Source of the DNA: Talpa occidentalis
Taxonomy: Eukaryota; Chordata; Mammalia; Eulipotyphla; Talpidae
DNA length: 64,000 nucleotides
Direction of reading: 5' to 3'
Assembly: GCF_014898055.3 (NCBI RefSeq)
Contig: NW_023601104.1
Location: 85,543,106 to 85,607,105, forward strand
Translations under genes and position numbers: made by a program
Shown here: in pieces, positions 1-12,688 of the stretch
Layout: each line of letters opens with the position of its first letter
Numbering within the stretch: the first letter of the stretch is position 1
The notes under the pieces: model-generated
What the model saw: only the letters and a program-made list of their open reading frames with translations
The model's database searches: none
What the model was told of the DNA's origin: nothing

Positions 1-1624
1 TCATTGCAACAGTAATTTTATATACAAAAATGTGTTAAGTTCTTTATGTATGCATGAAATCATTGTAGATATATGTGAATGTATATAATATGCCTACTTA
101 AATATATATAGCTTATTAAAATGTGTATATACTTTTTTTAACCTCCATACCAAGAAAAATCTTACACAGTAAAGTGTACTAATCCTAAACATAAAGTCTG
201 ATAATTTTTCACATGTGTATGCCCTGCATAATCATCAGATTAAGATATATAATATTTACAGTTCATGATAGAGCTTTGTTTCTTACTAGTGGACTCTATT
301 CATTGTAAATTTTAGGGGAGGCAACTTTATTCTTTACCCTCAGTCCTCTCAGAGTATTTTAAAAAGCATAAAACCCTGAAATATTCTAAGAAAACATCTT
401 CTACTTAGCATTTGTAAATATTGTAAAGTAGAATTCTAGAGTTTAGATCAAAATCTTGCAGTCTCTTCCTATGACTCTAGACAAAGTATCCCTGTTGTGT
501 CTCAGTTTTGTAATCTTTAAAATAAAATAATAAGCCTTAGTCTACATATCTTACAGGAAAATTGTAATACTCAAATGATGAAATGCACATGGTCCATTTT
601 AAATTGCAAAGGACTATAAACAACACTATTGCTCTTTTATGACACAAACCACTTTGGAAAATTTCAAATTATTCTGAGTCATTCCCAAAAGAAATAGCTT
701 CTATTTCTTGATTGGGAAACCATTGAGGTTTTTTACCTAATAATTGACTGTTTATACTCATTTGCCCTATGCAATTTCATCCTGTTAACAAGTATCTTCC
801 TTCTAAATTATTTCCCTTAAGACATTTATGCTTTTCCGACTTTCCTGCTACAGCAGTGATTATCTGTGACATATTAGAAGAATATTTTACTGTAGTTAAA
901 AGACCAAGATTATTGAGTCTCTTTCAGAGGTGTCACTCAGAAAGAATCAGCAAATATTTTGCTATACATGAAAATCTTGAGAAATGCAAAGTTAATCATA
1001 AATGTCACTCACTTTTTCAAGCTTAAAGTTTTAAACAGATAACACCTGAAATATGAAAAAGGTTTCTTGAGGCATGCCATGTATAGTGATTTTAGACAAA
1101 TCTTTATTTGAAATATGCACCCATGGACAATTACCTCCCATGGAAAATTTTGAGACTTTATTTTCAAGCATTCCTGCTTTCCTTTTTCCCCTGTACACTA
1201 CATCTGTTGAGGTAGCAGGCTAAACTTTCCACATTGCTTCAATGTGTCTTTTGAAAAATCTAAATATGGAGCATAGCACTTCTGTATGAAAAGGTGTATA
1301 TTAATAACATCCAAATCAAATATTTTGTTCCTCATTCAACATTTGACTTTCTTTTTTTTCCCCTGAGAGACATGCGAACAGGAGGTTGAAAAGTGTGCTA
1401 TTTTGAGGTCTAGACAATTCTTATAGCAAAGGTTTATTTTCATATTGTAGTGTAAACAAAAATAAGTTGGGTGTTTATCTTTCTACCCCAGCAAAAATGC
1501 ATCCCTCTACAAAGGGAAATCCAGACATACTCAACAACTTGGTCAGCATAGAATTTGAAAAATGCTTAATGAAAACCATACAAAGAAGCAGGAGACTGCA
1601 TAGACTTTGACAGTGGTGGAAGTA
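1..1624. other. AT-rich unique DNA, no gene seen
   Basis: No coding exon, LTR or LINE was recognised. About 440-560 resembles a diverged sense MIR (tgactctagacaaagt, then ctcagttttgtaatctttaaaat). The 85-codon frame at 769-1026 has no recognisable domain, and its flanks show no splice or promoter logic. Confidence 0.5.
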
Positions 1625-1641
1625 AAATTCCCGTAGATACA

Positions 1642-1892
1642 GGGGCCTCCCTGGTGGCTCAGGGGTTAAAGTCTCTTCCGAACTGAGTTCAATTCCTGGC
1701 CAGGGAGCTAACCTACATGGTACAGCAGACTTCTCCTGTCCGGCCTTCTGCTCCCCTCAGCAGTGTATTTCAGTAGACCAATCTGTTCTGCTCCCCACTC
1801 TGCCCCTGGTGAATGCTCTTACTCCCCTCTCCCCTGCACCTCTGGCCTAAACCCTAGTTCTTGTAGGCATTAATAAATAAATCTTAAAAAAG
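1642..1892 (+). mobile_element. tRNA-derived SINE, older subfamily
   Basis: Full-length copy, from the head ggcctccctggtggctcag to the tail aataaataaatctt plus a short A run. It is bounded by 17-bp target-site duplications at 1625-1641 and 1893-1909 with one mismatch (aaattcccgtagataca against aaattcctgtagataca). This shows a normal LINE-1-mediated retroposition, moderately old. No role beyond being an insertion is visible. Confidence 0.93.
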
Positions 1893-1911
1893 AAATTCCT
1901 GTAGATACAAG

Positions 1912-2010
1912 TGTCAGGTGACCTGAGTCTGAATGCTAATGTCTCCACTTACTAACTATAAAAAATTGGCCAAGACACTAAAAATATCTGAGGCATACTT
2001 TTCTCATATC
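1912..2010 (+). repeat. MIR-like fragment
   Basis: The stretch has the order of MIR core motifs in the sense direction (gacctgagtctgaatg, then a cacttac-like block, then a diverged ctcat-type block). It lies immediately after the SINE target duplication, so the SINE landed at the edge of an older repeat. Divergence is high and a chance match is possible. Confidence 0.35.
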
Positions 2011-3644
2011 GTGGATGTCAGTATATTTCCCTCCATAGTAAGAGAACACCAAATAAAGGTGGCTCAAAGAGTATTGTTTTTCCCCACATAACAAGAACTC
2101 TGAAGGAATGAATCTTAAAGTTAGTTGCCTTGCTTCTGTTCTCCATTTTTCATTGTGCTTAGTGTTGAGCTTGGTGGCTCAACACCAAGCTCACCAAAAT
2201 GGCTGAGCCAGCCCTATGTAATCACATCCTCTCAAAGAAACAGGAACAATAGTTACACCTTCATAGTGGCCATCTTTCTTTTTATTTCAGGGACAAGAAT
2301 CATTTTCAGAATTCCAAAGAGGATTTGGTCATATGGCCATTCCTAGGCACAAGGAAGGCTGGGAAAGAGACTGTCATTATAGGGGAAAGAGACTGCCATT
2401 AAAGTATCTGTTTATCACAAACATCCAAAATCAGATCACACATTGAATCATTTAGGCTAGTGTGTACAAAAGTATAAATACATTAAAATGTGTCTTGTTC
2501 ACACGGGACTTTGGAATTAAAATTACATTCATCCCAAGATCAAGTTGGGGGCTATTGGAAGTCATATAAAAATAATAAAATAGCATAAATAAAAATAATA
2601 TACAATCAGATTAGATTTTCCTCTGATCCAAGATCTAGTTTCAACAGTTATCTGACAGATCTATTATCTTCCACGTGAGCCTGTTTATATGCATGTTACC
2701 TGCCTGATCCCTGAAGCCATCTGCACTTTTAACTCACTGCAAATGTCTACCAATTATTTTGATAGAATTTATCAAATATTATGAAATAAGAAAGAAGCAA
2801 CGTATTTTTGAACTTCAAGTTTCTCATGTGTAAAATGTCAGAATTACCAGTTTTATGAAATTTATCAGAGGAATACCTTAGATTGGTTTTGTAAAGGCAG
2901 TCATTGAGAACCAGATTCTTGTGCCAAGGCTTTATAGAAAGAATGCTACAATTCAAGGGAATACAAAGCATGGGTATGACAGGGGAAAATAAGTAAACCG
3001 AAGATATGGTCTCAGCTGGAGACCAATTTCAGCCAGAGTCTGATGCTATGGAAAATTTAAGGACCATGAAGCATCCAGAGCTGGTTCCACTCTGGAGCAA
3101 AACCACTGGCTTGTGTACATTTATCAGCTGGTCGACCATCAGCTGTGGGTTGGAGGAAGAGGGAGAGTGAGCAGTGTGTTACCTGCTGAGTAACTTGGCT
3201 CCCCCTTGACAGAGGTCAAGTATCTATTAACGAATAGCATAGCAAAATGGGGTGGTGTGTTGGACTGTAACGGGGATCTGGCTAGGGCATCAATAGTATC
3301 CACAATCACGATGAGGAATAAATACATTGATGTGTGTGAAGCATAAGCACGGTATTTGGAAAACAGAAAATAATCAATATTTCTGTAAAGCAATAAACAA
3401 ATTAGGGAGGCTGCAAGGAAGAGTGGCCAGTGAGAATTACTATGACTTAACATTTGTTCTTTACTCTGAAAGTAATGGGGCGGGGAGACAGTCAAATTTG
3501 AAATAATTGAATGATATGATTCTATTTAAATATGGAAAAAGAAAATTTTAGTGACAATATGGAGAAATGTTTGAAGGTGGTATATTAGGAGCAGGGAGAA
3601 TAATTAGAATAAATTGATGGAAATCTGAGAAAGAAAAGTGAGTC
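2011..3644. other. Unique DNA with minor repeats
   Basis: Contains an 11-bp-arm inverted repeat at 2166-2193 and a short tandem duplication of about 21 bp at 2361-2402 (unit gggaaagagactg). A 118-codon minus-strand frame at 3139-3495 is open but has no domain or conserved motif that I recognise, and I treat it as a chance frame. Confidence 0.45.
2166..2193. repeat. Short perfect inverted repeat
   Basis: Arms tgagcttggtg (2166-2176) and caccaagctca (2183-2193) are separated by six bases. A second overlapping pairing, gtgttgagc with gctcaacac, uses the same bases, so two alternative hairpins are possible. No terminator or RNA gene context is visible. Confidence 0.7.
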
Positions 3645-3659
3645 TAAACTAAGGTGACA

Positions 3660-3920
3660 GGGCCTCCCCAGTGGTGCAAGGAGTTAAGCATCAGCACTAT
3701 GAAGCTATCCGCAGCTACTGCAGCACAAGTTCGATCCCTGGTGAGAGCGGTGACCCACATGGCGCAGCAGACCTCTCCTGTCTCGCCTGCTACTCCTCTC
3801 AACAGTGTATTTCAATCTGCTTGTTCTGCTCCCCACTCTGCCTCTGGTGAATTCTCTCACCCCCCTGAAACTCTGGCCTATACCCCAGTTCTTATATGCA
3901 TAAATAAACCTTTAAAAAAA
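3660..3920 (+). mobile_element. tRNA-derived SINE, older subfamily
   Basis: Complete copy with head gggcctccccagtggtgcaa, B-box-like agttcgatccc near 3728, a conserved middle segment around the cagcagac and cagcagtgta-like motifs, and an ataaataaacctttaaa tail. A perfect 15-bp target duplication, taaactaaggtgaca, lies at 3645-3659 and 3921-3935. The 89-residue frame across it is a SINE translation, not a gene. Confidence 0.95.
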
Positions 3921-3935
3921 TAAACTAAGGTGACA

Positions 3936-5200
3936 ACAAATACCCCCAAAAAAGGAAACATATCTAAACTTATAAGGACTACTTCCTCAAATACTCTGTT
4001 ATATATGAGTAAAGGATGGCAAAATTATAATTAATAAGTTTAATAATACGGCACTTTGCTTTAATAGCTACTTTGGATAAAAGGATAATTTTCAGTTCTT
4101 ATTATAGCAACTTCACCTTTGCTTATCAATCAGTGTTGATAGAATCAATTCAGTGTTGAAAAGTAATAAACACAGAGTTCTTTCCTTGAACTGAAAAACC
4201 TCTATCACTGTCAATTTTCCAAATAATTGAGGCACTGGACCAGTGAGGAATTACACATTTTATAATTCACTGAGTTTGTTGGACTATTGACCAAATTCAT
4301 CATTCTCTGATATCTATAAAATGCATATCCACTCTCATCTAGGTAGTGGCAATTATAAAGATTGGTTATTTTTTGTTTGTTTTATTTTTAAATAAATCTA
4401 TAACCTCAATTTCTGGAATTATTATTAAAACCCTCATCTCTAAGTTCTCACATTTGATATTTTCCCTTTATTACTGTGGAATGTTCAAACCTCCATTTAC
4501 ATGTATCCCCTTTCATCATAGTACTTATATGAAGACATCCCAATTTTGCCCAATATATTTGATCCTAGTAATTCTTTAACTATGAATCTAAAATACACAA
4601 TTTTGAGGCCTGTGTGGCTCCAAACATGTAAAATTTGAGTCAATTTTTGAAAATTTCAAATTTTATACATGAATTTCCTCCTTCAGCCATTTCCTGGGTC
4701 AAGTATTTGATGTCGACTTTATACCCAACCTACAAACCAAGTGTGTGGGGTAGGGGTTGGGGTGGGGACAGCATTGGCATTCAGTCATTACCTGTACTTT
4801 TGGCAATCTAATATATAAAAGGAAAGGAAAATGCCTTTTTCTTATAGGAATGTAATTGAACACAGAAAATGAAAATAAGTAGCAGAAAATTTGTTCTGAA
4901 AAATAACTGCTTTCTCTAAGTTTGTTGGCTAAGTCAAGAAGGCATTGGGGTGTTTTGTGGAAATTTTAATTGTTTTACATGTTAGTTTCATAAAATTAGA
5001 TCAACTGAAATATTCAAATCTCCTGTTAGTATTTTATTGGTTTGAATTTTTGTTAGAGTTTTGTTTTTTTTTTTTTTGATAAATCTATTTCCTCATAGGA
5101 GAACTAGTATTTATTGATATCAACTGCATTTCTCAACCAAAACTGGCTCTCCACAGGTAGTTTTCAATATCTTTACTGCACTGTTCTTAGAATTTAAGTC
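3936..5200. other. AT-rich unique DNA, nothing recognised
   Basis: No repeat family, gene or structured RNA is visible. It holds an 11-bp T run near 5062 and a G-rich patch near 4743-4770. Confidence 0.5.
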
Positions 5201-5204
5201 ATGT

Positions 5205-5400
5205 AGACATTCAATTCATGAAGGATTTACTGAACAATGCCATGACTCAGAGTCTTTGCGAGGTGCTACCAAGGTGAAAATATGGAGGAAAAACATGATC
5301 TGCTCTCAGGCATCCCAACATTTATTATTTGTGACAAATACAGAAAACAGACACGAACAGGGTAAGACCATTGGAAATGCAGCTGGTGCTGGAAGGATTA
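5205..5400 (+). repeat. Ancient mammalian interspersed repeat fragment
   Basis: The order of motifs (cattcaattcatgaaggatt, then gaggtgctaccaaggtga, then acatgatctgctctcagg) parallels the widespread ancient mammalian repeat in which an attcattcaacaaat-like head is followed by a caggcactgt-like block and a ccctgccctca-like block. I assign it only to the L2/MIR-age group. The 65-codon frame over it is incidental. Confidence 0.42.
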
Positions 5401-6091
5401 AGCTAATGTTCATAATCCCTTGGGGGAATTTAGCAGATGCTTATCACATATAAGTGATAGGGTTTTCAAGTAAGGTTTAGAAGGTAGAGATAGAATAAGA
5501 GAGCAAATAAAGTTTAATAAATAGCATGAGAAAAAATATAAAAAATGTATAAAGAGTACACAAAACAGGTATAAAATGCCTAGGCATTTGCTCTTATTTA
5601 TTTACTTTTGGGTTGTTGCTGTTCTGAATGAGAAAATATGAGACATTCATAAACATATATATGATATTATTATATGATAGCACCTGAACAAATAAATAAA
5701 GTTGTGTTTATTGCCTGGATATTTGCTTACTTAAAGACACGAAAGTGGCTCAGATTTCATGGGTATAAGGTAATTACTATGGTATTACTGTTATTAATAT
5801 CCCAACCCTTTTATTCTCTTGAAAGAATACTATTAAAACATATCCAAAAAGTAATCACTTCTTGTAAAGAGCATTCAGGTAGGACAATGAACCAATGATA
5901 TATTGACTTCCTTCAGTGACCACCACGCCAGACTTCTAACCTATAGAAGTTTTTAAGCAACTGGTTTGTGGTAATTTGTTACCTCTACCACAGGAAATGT
6001 CTACAATGACAAGTGTGATATAGCTAGCATTTTGCAAAAGACCTAAGTGGATGCCCTCTGTAAGTGGGAGATCAGTGAAAGTTTCCTTGTG

Positions 6092-6308
6092 GGAAACTCT
6101 CTGGTGACCTAGGGGTTAAGTTTCAGGACTATCACCACAACCACCTGAGTTTAATCACTGGCCAGGGAGTTAACCCACACATTTCAGTAGATCCACCTGT
6201 TCTGCTCCCCACTCTGTCTCTGGTGAATCCACTCACCCCCCACACCTCTGGCCTATACCCCAGTTCTTCTATGCATAAAGATAAATATATAAAGTATGAA
6301 AAAAAAGA
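6092..6308 (+). mobile_element. tRNA-derived SINE with internal deletion
   Basis: Head and tail are present, but about 50 bases of the middle are missing. Sequence runs from taacccacac straight into atttcagtagatcc, skipping the segment around the cagacctctcctg and cagcagtgt motifs. A 15-bp target duplication with one mismatch (gaaagtttccttgtg at 6077-6091; gaaagcttccttgtg at 6309-6323) shows a single insertion. The deletion is therefore within the copy or was inherited from a deleted source. Confidence 0.88.
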
Positions 6309-6569
6309 GAAAGCTTCCTTGTGTATCTTGCATAAGGTGAGGCATTTCCAGGACAGAGAAGAAAAAGGCCAGTTTAGTTGGGGGGGAAGGGAGGGGAGGG
6401 TGTGTGCATGTTTGGAAGCAAGAGCAAAAAGGAGCAAAATGAGAAACCAGAAATAAAAAAAGTAGCCTGTATAATGCAAGTGCCTTTTTCTTTAAAATGA
6501 TAAAAACACTTGCTAAATAAAATGTGCACTATTTAATATGTGAGCATTGCTTAGTTGTGAAACAATTGA

Positions 6570-6631
6570 TAACCAAGTATAAAGGCATAGTTACAATTCC
6601 TAGCATGTAACTATGCCTTTATACTTGATTA
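6570..6631. repeat. Near-perfect hairpin, 25-bp arms
   Basis: Arms at 6570-6594 and 6607-6631 pair at 24 of 25 positions around a 12-base loop (aattcctagcat). The longest uninterrupted match is 21 bp (core caagtataaaggcatagt). The stem has low GC. The size would suit a microRNA precursor or the core of a miniature inverted-repeat element, but a template-switch palindrome explains it equally well. No target duplication is evident. Confidence 0.85.
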
Positions 6632-6639
6632 CCCAATGA

Positions 6640-9140
6640 AGCACTTTAATCTATTATAACTTTCTTGAAAAAAAATGAAAGCAGACCTAACTTCTTTTTC
6701 TCTGTAATATATGTGGGTTATATGTTTTTTCTTCTATTTTGATATATGAAAAATTTATTCATTCAACAATACCAGAGCTGTGATTATAGATACACAACCA
6801 AGTGTTCATAGACAAGACAGGATGATATTGAAAATAAGCAGCGATTACAAAATGACAACAATATATACTCCTTTGTCTCTGTCTATGAAAATTATATCTT
6901 ACTCATTAGAGATCATAAACCCTGTTAAGGCCAGACCCATAGCTCTATGGGTTTACACTAAATCTCTGGCATCTAGATCATGAAAAACACATTTATTGAA
7001 AATTGCTTTTGGGATAGGCATTAGTCTAGATATTCAAAATTTACTATGGAAAATTCACAGGTTTTTTTTCTCCTCCAAGTGTGGAAGGACAAAAAAAAAT
7101 ATACAAAGGATCAATAAGAGGGGGAAATGCCAATTAATGACAAAAGTCATGATAGAAATTAAATAAGGTGGGTCAAAGAAGGTGACTTTGTGGAGGTAAA
7201 ATTCGAGTTCAGTAGTAAAGTATGAAAAAGAACCAATCATTTAAGGGACAAAAGAGTTTGGAGATAGAGGTTGGGAGAGGGTGAGCATTGCCAAAGAGAC
7301 CTAATAGCAATGCAAAATATTTGGACTCTGGGGATTTAAAGAAACAGAAGAAGGGAAAACTGTTTGCTGGAAACAGTGATTCGGAGAAATTGTGTGTCAG
7401 TGAAATCTACCTGTGATTATAATATACTTGATTTGACCAGTTGGTCTTTTTCATACTAATGTCTGTTCAGAATTCTCATTTCAAGAAAAACTAATCTGAA
7501 ATAGATATAAAAACACTCTTATTTATATATAATCATAGGTTGACTTGAATTAAGCATTTTTGTTATTATCATAAATTATTTAAGAAGTTTCTAATTTTGA
7601 AAGATGATTCCTATTACAAATGAGAATCACCATTTCTGAAACAGTGATCAAATAATTCCAAAGTCTGGAGGTAACAAAATTTTCCTAGGACAGAAAAGCA
7701 ACTGAAAGATAATGAAGATGACATTTATTGTGTGTGCACTGAAGACTTATAATAAGACACTTTAGCTCTCATTTGAGTTCTCCTTTTTGCATTATTTTTG
7801 TTCATTAACAACTATAGAATAAGCATTGAATTTCACAAGTGTTTATGCTGCAGAGGGATGACGGACTCAGAATTACACCCAAACAATGAACTGGTCCACC
7901 ACATTCAGGACACTGTACTGAGTTCATTTGAAGTATGTCTGCTTTATTGACTAACTGCTACATTTGATTTACTTTTCAAGGGTGAAGTGATCCTCATAGT
8001 TTATGCCTTTCTACCCTAATTTGCTAAGATCAGCTCTTAGCATCTGCAGGCCTAATTCCAGTGTGGATATTTGGATAACTTAATTGATAATCCTTTTCAG
8101 GGTATCTAGGAGACTCTGATGGCCATAGCATGTGTGAACTACCTTACCTTTGCACAATGGAGCATAATTCCAGTATGCCTGGCCTCCATTCCCATGGCTA
8201 GTAGCTTCCCATACACAGGCAGCAAGCTACCTCAGGTCTGGGATTAATTCTTACCTAATTCAAAGATATTTAAAAAATAAAACCAGGGCAGGATGGAGTA
8301 TTTCTTATGTGGAAACCCAGATCAATTAACTCAATGATTTTCCTTATTCCTATGACTAGACTTTGACTTTTTACTCAGTTCTAATACCAACAAGCTGTAT
8401 GTGTTTGTTTCAATAAAGTATTAAACTCCTTGAACAAACTTCAGGCTCTCATGTGACTATCACACATTTATGAATATTAAAACTCCCAAGCTCTCCTTTT
8501 GATGATATTTTTCTAGTAAGTGATTTTTTTTTCACTAATACAATGAGGTCTACATGTAAGAACCTGTATAAGCAGTGTTTCCTAAGAGAATATGTTCACT
8601 CTGGGAAAACTAGCCTACTTTCTAGAAGTTCTTAGGTCATTTTCAGATGGATACTAAGATTGGAAATTATTTTCAACATAAAAGGAGAATATTATATTTG
8701 GCAAGGCCTAACCAATATACACAGGAAGTGGAAGGAAAATGTTAGCACAATTGGGAAGCTGCACCTGGAGTAGAAGTGCCTGTTACACCCTCTAAGAGTG
8801 GCCACAGCTGCTGCTTGAGTGACTTCAAAAAATGCAGGAAACAGAGGAGAGAGAATGACCTCATGTTCAGTCATGTCTCCAGGGAGGACCGTATCATATG
8901 GGATTGGTTCCAAACCACCTGAACAAACAGGCTCCAGATAGGTTTACATATATATGCAGCAAAATATAGGGGAAAATATTTAACACCAAGACTGTCAAAA
9001 GGAGAAAAAATTTATAAGAGGGATTTCCTAATGATAATATGTGAGAATAAAGAGTTAGAGATGTTGGCTCAACAAAATGTATTGAACTCTATGGTGAAGG
9101 GATATATTACAAGAGAGATTTCATATGCTGCATTAGAGAC
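6640..9140. other. AT-rich unique DNA, nothing recognised
   Basis: No recognisable gene or repeat of substantial length. Short frames of 61-73 codons have no domain. There is a faint MIR-like or L2-like impression at 7700-7790, too weak to annotate. Confidence 0.45.
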
Positions 9141-9191
9141 TTCCCTCCTCTCTCCCCCTTTCTCTCCCTCTCTCTCTCCCTCCCTCCCTTC
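9141..9191. repeat. Pyrimidine-rich tract (CT/CCCT)
   Basis: About 50 bases with almost only C and T on the plus strand (ccctcctctctccccctttc and similar units). Simple-sequence purine/pyrimidine tract. Confidence 0.9.
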
Positions 9192-9795
9192 AGTTCTGGG
9201 TAGACTGGAATCCCTCAGGGACATAAGGAGATAAGCTAGTATGTAAAGACAATGGAAACATATTTATGCTGCTTTGAGCGAAATGTTTGTATTGAGCCCA
9301 CTCCTGCCATATCAGCACTCAGTCTAAGGGCTGAAGACTGGACATGGGGTCAGGGGAGAGGAGGAAAGGGGTTCCTGACAGAAGAACAGCACCCATGAAG
9401 GCCAGGAGCATTTCATGTTCAGGAAAATGTAGCCAGCTCCGAGGGACCAGATCTTCAAATACCAAAGGCCAAGTGTGGACGTAGTAAGTCAGGGTCTAAA
9501 CTGACCTCCTTGATGGTTGGTCTAAAGGGACAGCTGAGGTCCCAGGACTCCTGTCCGGGTGTCCTCACAGTGAGACCCCATCACAAATGTAGCCAGAGTT
9601 CAGAGCTGAACACAAGTCAGGGCCAGAAACTGGCAAGATGGTTTTGCACTTGAATCTTTCTCCCTTGGCTGCTCTGCTTTTGTTCCATAGATACAAGCAG
9701 AGGGACGAGCAGTATCTTTCTTAAAATAAACAGCAATGTGGACAATAAGAAGACTTTCCCCATCATCTCATTAATCACATCTCTTTCCATCTAAT
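9192..9795. other. Less AT-rich unique segment
   Basis: Composition is closer to balanced than its surroundings (for example 9300-9640, with ctgaagactggacatggggt). No reading frame, LTR end or repeat family that I recognise. Could be an unrecognised old repeat or conserved noncoding DNA. Confidence 0.35.
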
Positions 9796-9968
9796 AAAGC
9801 TATAAGGTTGTCATATTTCAAAAATTTCAAAATGAAATATTTATCATTATTGTGTTTATATTTTACTTCCAAAATGCATTTATCTTCCAAAATCCCTTTC
9901 AAATGTTTATGAAATATTATCCAAATGGAACAATAATCCACTTTTATTATTTGCCAATAGTCTTTAAA
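9796..9968 (+). repeat. Direct duplication, copy 1
   Basis: A segment of about 173 bp starting aaagctataaggttgtcata is repeated in the same orientation at 12689-12857. By eye there are about ten substitutions, mostly transitions, and one small indel. Flanks do not match beyond the ends. The family, if any, is not recognised. Confidence 0.85.
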
Positions 9969-10279
9969 ACTTAATTAATTTTTAAGTCAACACATTGTCT
10001 ATTTGTAAAGGTGAATTTGTTCATTATTTTTTTTGTAGTCAAAATACACCTGCATACAATTCATCATGCATGTGGATAAATATAATCATCTTTATCTTAT
10101 TTTTCTGTTTTCTTTGGTTATTCTTGGGATATGCCCTCTAATCATAACTATCAGCAGAGAAATAATGTGACAAACGCATTTACTCAGTTGTATTACCCAA
10201 CTAACAGATAAATCACTTTTCTGTTAATAATAAAAAAATTCTTCACCATATTTTAGAAAGATGGCCAATAGAACAATCA

Positions 10280-10430
10280 GAAAATCTGATTTAATATCCC
10301 AGATCCGTTGTTGATTATGTGTGAATCTCGGCACTTATGTTCTAGTTCCCTCATCTATAAAAGGAGAACTTCTACTAGATGATCTGAAAGATCCCTTCTA
10401 ACACTAGACCTCCATAATTCTTAATTCTAA
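10280..10430 (+). repeat. MIR-like SINE fragment, sense
   Basis: Shows the MIR order in sense: a gtgaatctcggcacttat-like block, then tccctcatctataaaaggag (MIR ctcatctgtaaaatggg), then actagatgatctgaaagatc. Diverged, as expected for a repeat from before the placental radiation. Confidence 0.5.
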
Positions 10431-10734
10431 GCTCAGAGAACAATTTAGGGTCATTTACTTAGATACAGGTTGAGAGGAATAAAATATTACAGAAAAGAAC
10501 AGATTTATCAACAATTTTCTATATTTTAAAGTTTGTCCAAGCAAGTCCTCAAAGCTTTTACATGTCACAGTAAGTTGCAAAAATTTGTTAGAGTTTTCTC
10601 TCAATTCTCACTTTTGTCTGAATGCTCATTGTACTTAAATTCAATATCACTAATTTTGCTTTTTATTGATTTGGCTATGATCAAAATAATGCATTAAATT
10701 AAAGTCTGTAATAGAAATTTTAGTAGTGGATTTG

Positions 10735-10822
10735 AAGTAGTGTACACAGATTTTGATTTATAATGATAAACACCTGAAACTTGTATAATGTTATAATGCA
10801 AATGTTGCTTCAGTTAAAAAAA
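10735..10822 (+). mobile_element. LINE-1 3'-end stub
   Basis: The sequence gataaacacctgaaacttgt followed by ataatgttataatgcaaatg and a cttcagttaaaaaaa tail resembles the terminal 3' UTR of older mammalian LINE-1 (gataaacacctgaaactaat, then a cttcaataaaaa type tail). Severely 5'-truncated, noncoding. Confidence 0.5.
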
Positions 10823-10829
10823 TGATTTT

Positions 10830-12680
10830 CCCTCTAGTTTCAGAATAATTTTTTTTTCATGGATAGTCTTGCAGTAATTTCCATTATTTTAAACATAAAA
10901 AACCCACATGCATTCATACACAAGAGTAAATAATATTTATATTAAACATGTATCTAAAAAACATTTCCATGTAAGAATGTGGATTTACCATCTTATTTTA
11001 AATAGTCTGTATATGAATATTTTATGATTCCTTATACAGCTCACATAGTTAACATTTCTGTGTGTGGCGAGAATTTTTAAGTTTCACTTGCTTAAAAATT
11101 TTCAGTATTTATCAGAGTATTGTTAACTAACATCACCACAGTTTATATTAGATCCCCAGATTTTATTCAGCTTTTCTTTAGTAACTATAGAGTTCAGGTC
11201 TTCTTTATCTTGAAGCTATGCTGAGGGCATGATTCTTTTGTATATATATTCATTTATTTGTCTTTTTTTTTTTCAAAAAGTATTTTTAGAATCAATTAAT
11301 TGAATGTAGAGAGAGAACCCAATGGAGAAATTATTACTTGCTCATTAAGGGATATTTCAAACTCAAAAAAAAAAAAAAAAGGCTTTGTAACATGAAATAT
11401 GTCCCTAAAGAAAGCATTATTAAATCCTTACTCTCTAACCCAGAAATGGATTAGAACACAGTTACCGAGGAGTGTGCTGGTGACGAAAACATGCACATAG
11501 CCTCCTATCATTAACAGTCCCCAGTAGGAATAATTGGAAAATTATCCAGCCTTTTGGCTGACATCATTTGTAATCGTGAACAATTTACTTTTGACACATT
11601 AAGAGCAAAAGGAAAGAAAGCCTGGACCCCAGTAAAGCAGTATCTGCCCAAATGAAGACTGTCTCAACGATAATATATATAAACACTCTTCTTTTTTGTT
11701 TAATGGCACCTATTCCAACACAGTCATGTTCTTTACCCAATTTGTTTACTAACTTGGGCTCAAATCTCCTACTTTCCCCAGACTACTCCTGACAGTTTTG
11801 CTAAAATGGCCTCTTCATGCTGGACATCTTGCTTTGGGGTTCATGAGTCTGTCATTCTCCTGCCTATCTCACCATTTTTGGGTTCTTGAACATATTTGAG
11901 AATTCAAGAAAATCATGAAATGTATGACTTAGAGGGATCACATATTTAACTTTTATTACAGAAACTCCATTTTTCTTTCTTTTTCTTCCAAGCTTCAGGG
12001 ACTTCTCCTCCTAGTATAGGGATGGGAAATGATGATGGAGGAAGTAATAGAGCAACAGGAGGCATTTTTAACCTCAGCAAACAGTGCCCAGAATATTTAG
12101 GATACATAAGTGTTCTGTTTAGCCAATATCTCAGAATGACACTGGGGTTTTCCAGATTCATGTCTTCTTACCCAGCAGCCTGCAGCAGTTTTCTGCACAG
12201 TTCTGAACAGACTCATTAAGTTTCACCTCCTACGAAACAACTATCACTGACTGAAATCTCTCATGCTATTCTTGTTAACATCTTTAACCCTGGTGGCACA
12301 ATGGCCTATATGTAAAATACAGCCAAATTATATCTTTATAGATGGAAAATTATCCCAAGGAAGAGAAGTATGTTTTTATGTTTTAAGAACACAGGGCAAA
12401 TATTATGGACACTGCAGAATGTTCTCTTTCTGGTCACATCTGTTACCTACACTTCCACTAAATCTTGTTAGCTGTGTTTCACTTGAATGTATTTACATAT
12501 ACCCATTCATAAGTGAATTCTACATGCCAAAGCCACTTTTAAAAGCTTTTTCACAATCGGAGCATACATGTTGATATATGTTTGGTTTAGCCATTTTTCT
12601 GTCTTCACACTGGTCTGCCTCATGAGAAGAAAAGCAGAAAAGGTGGGAAAAGAGAATACTATAAAAGGTAAAGATCAATA
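10830..12680. other. AT-rich unique DNA, no gene seen
   Basis: Holds short homopolymers (A17 near 11366) and small overlapping frames on both strands near 11946-12574 with no domains. Around 11700-11890 the composition is less AT-rich and may include an unrecognised old repeat. Confidence 0.45.
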
Positions 12681-12688
12681 AACACCAC

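Noticed and set aside
3139..3495. 118-codon minus-strand frame with hydrophobic stretches
   Set aside because: No recognisable family, no splice or promoter context; hydrophobicity follows from T-rich codons.
12285..12305. ctggtggcacaatgg as another SINE head
   Set aside because: Only about 15 bases match and no body or tail follows.
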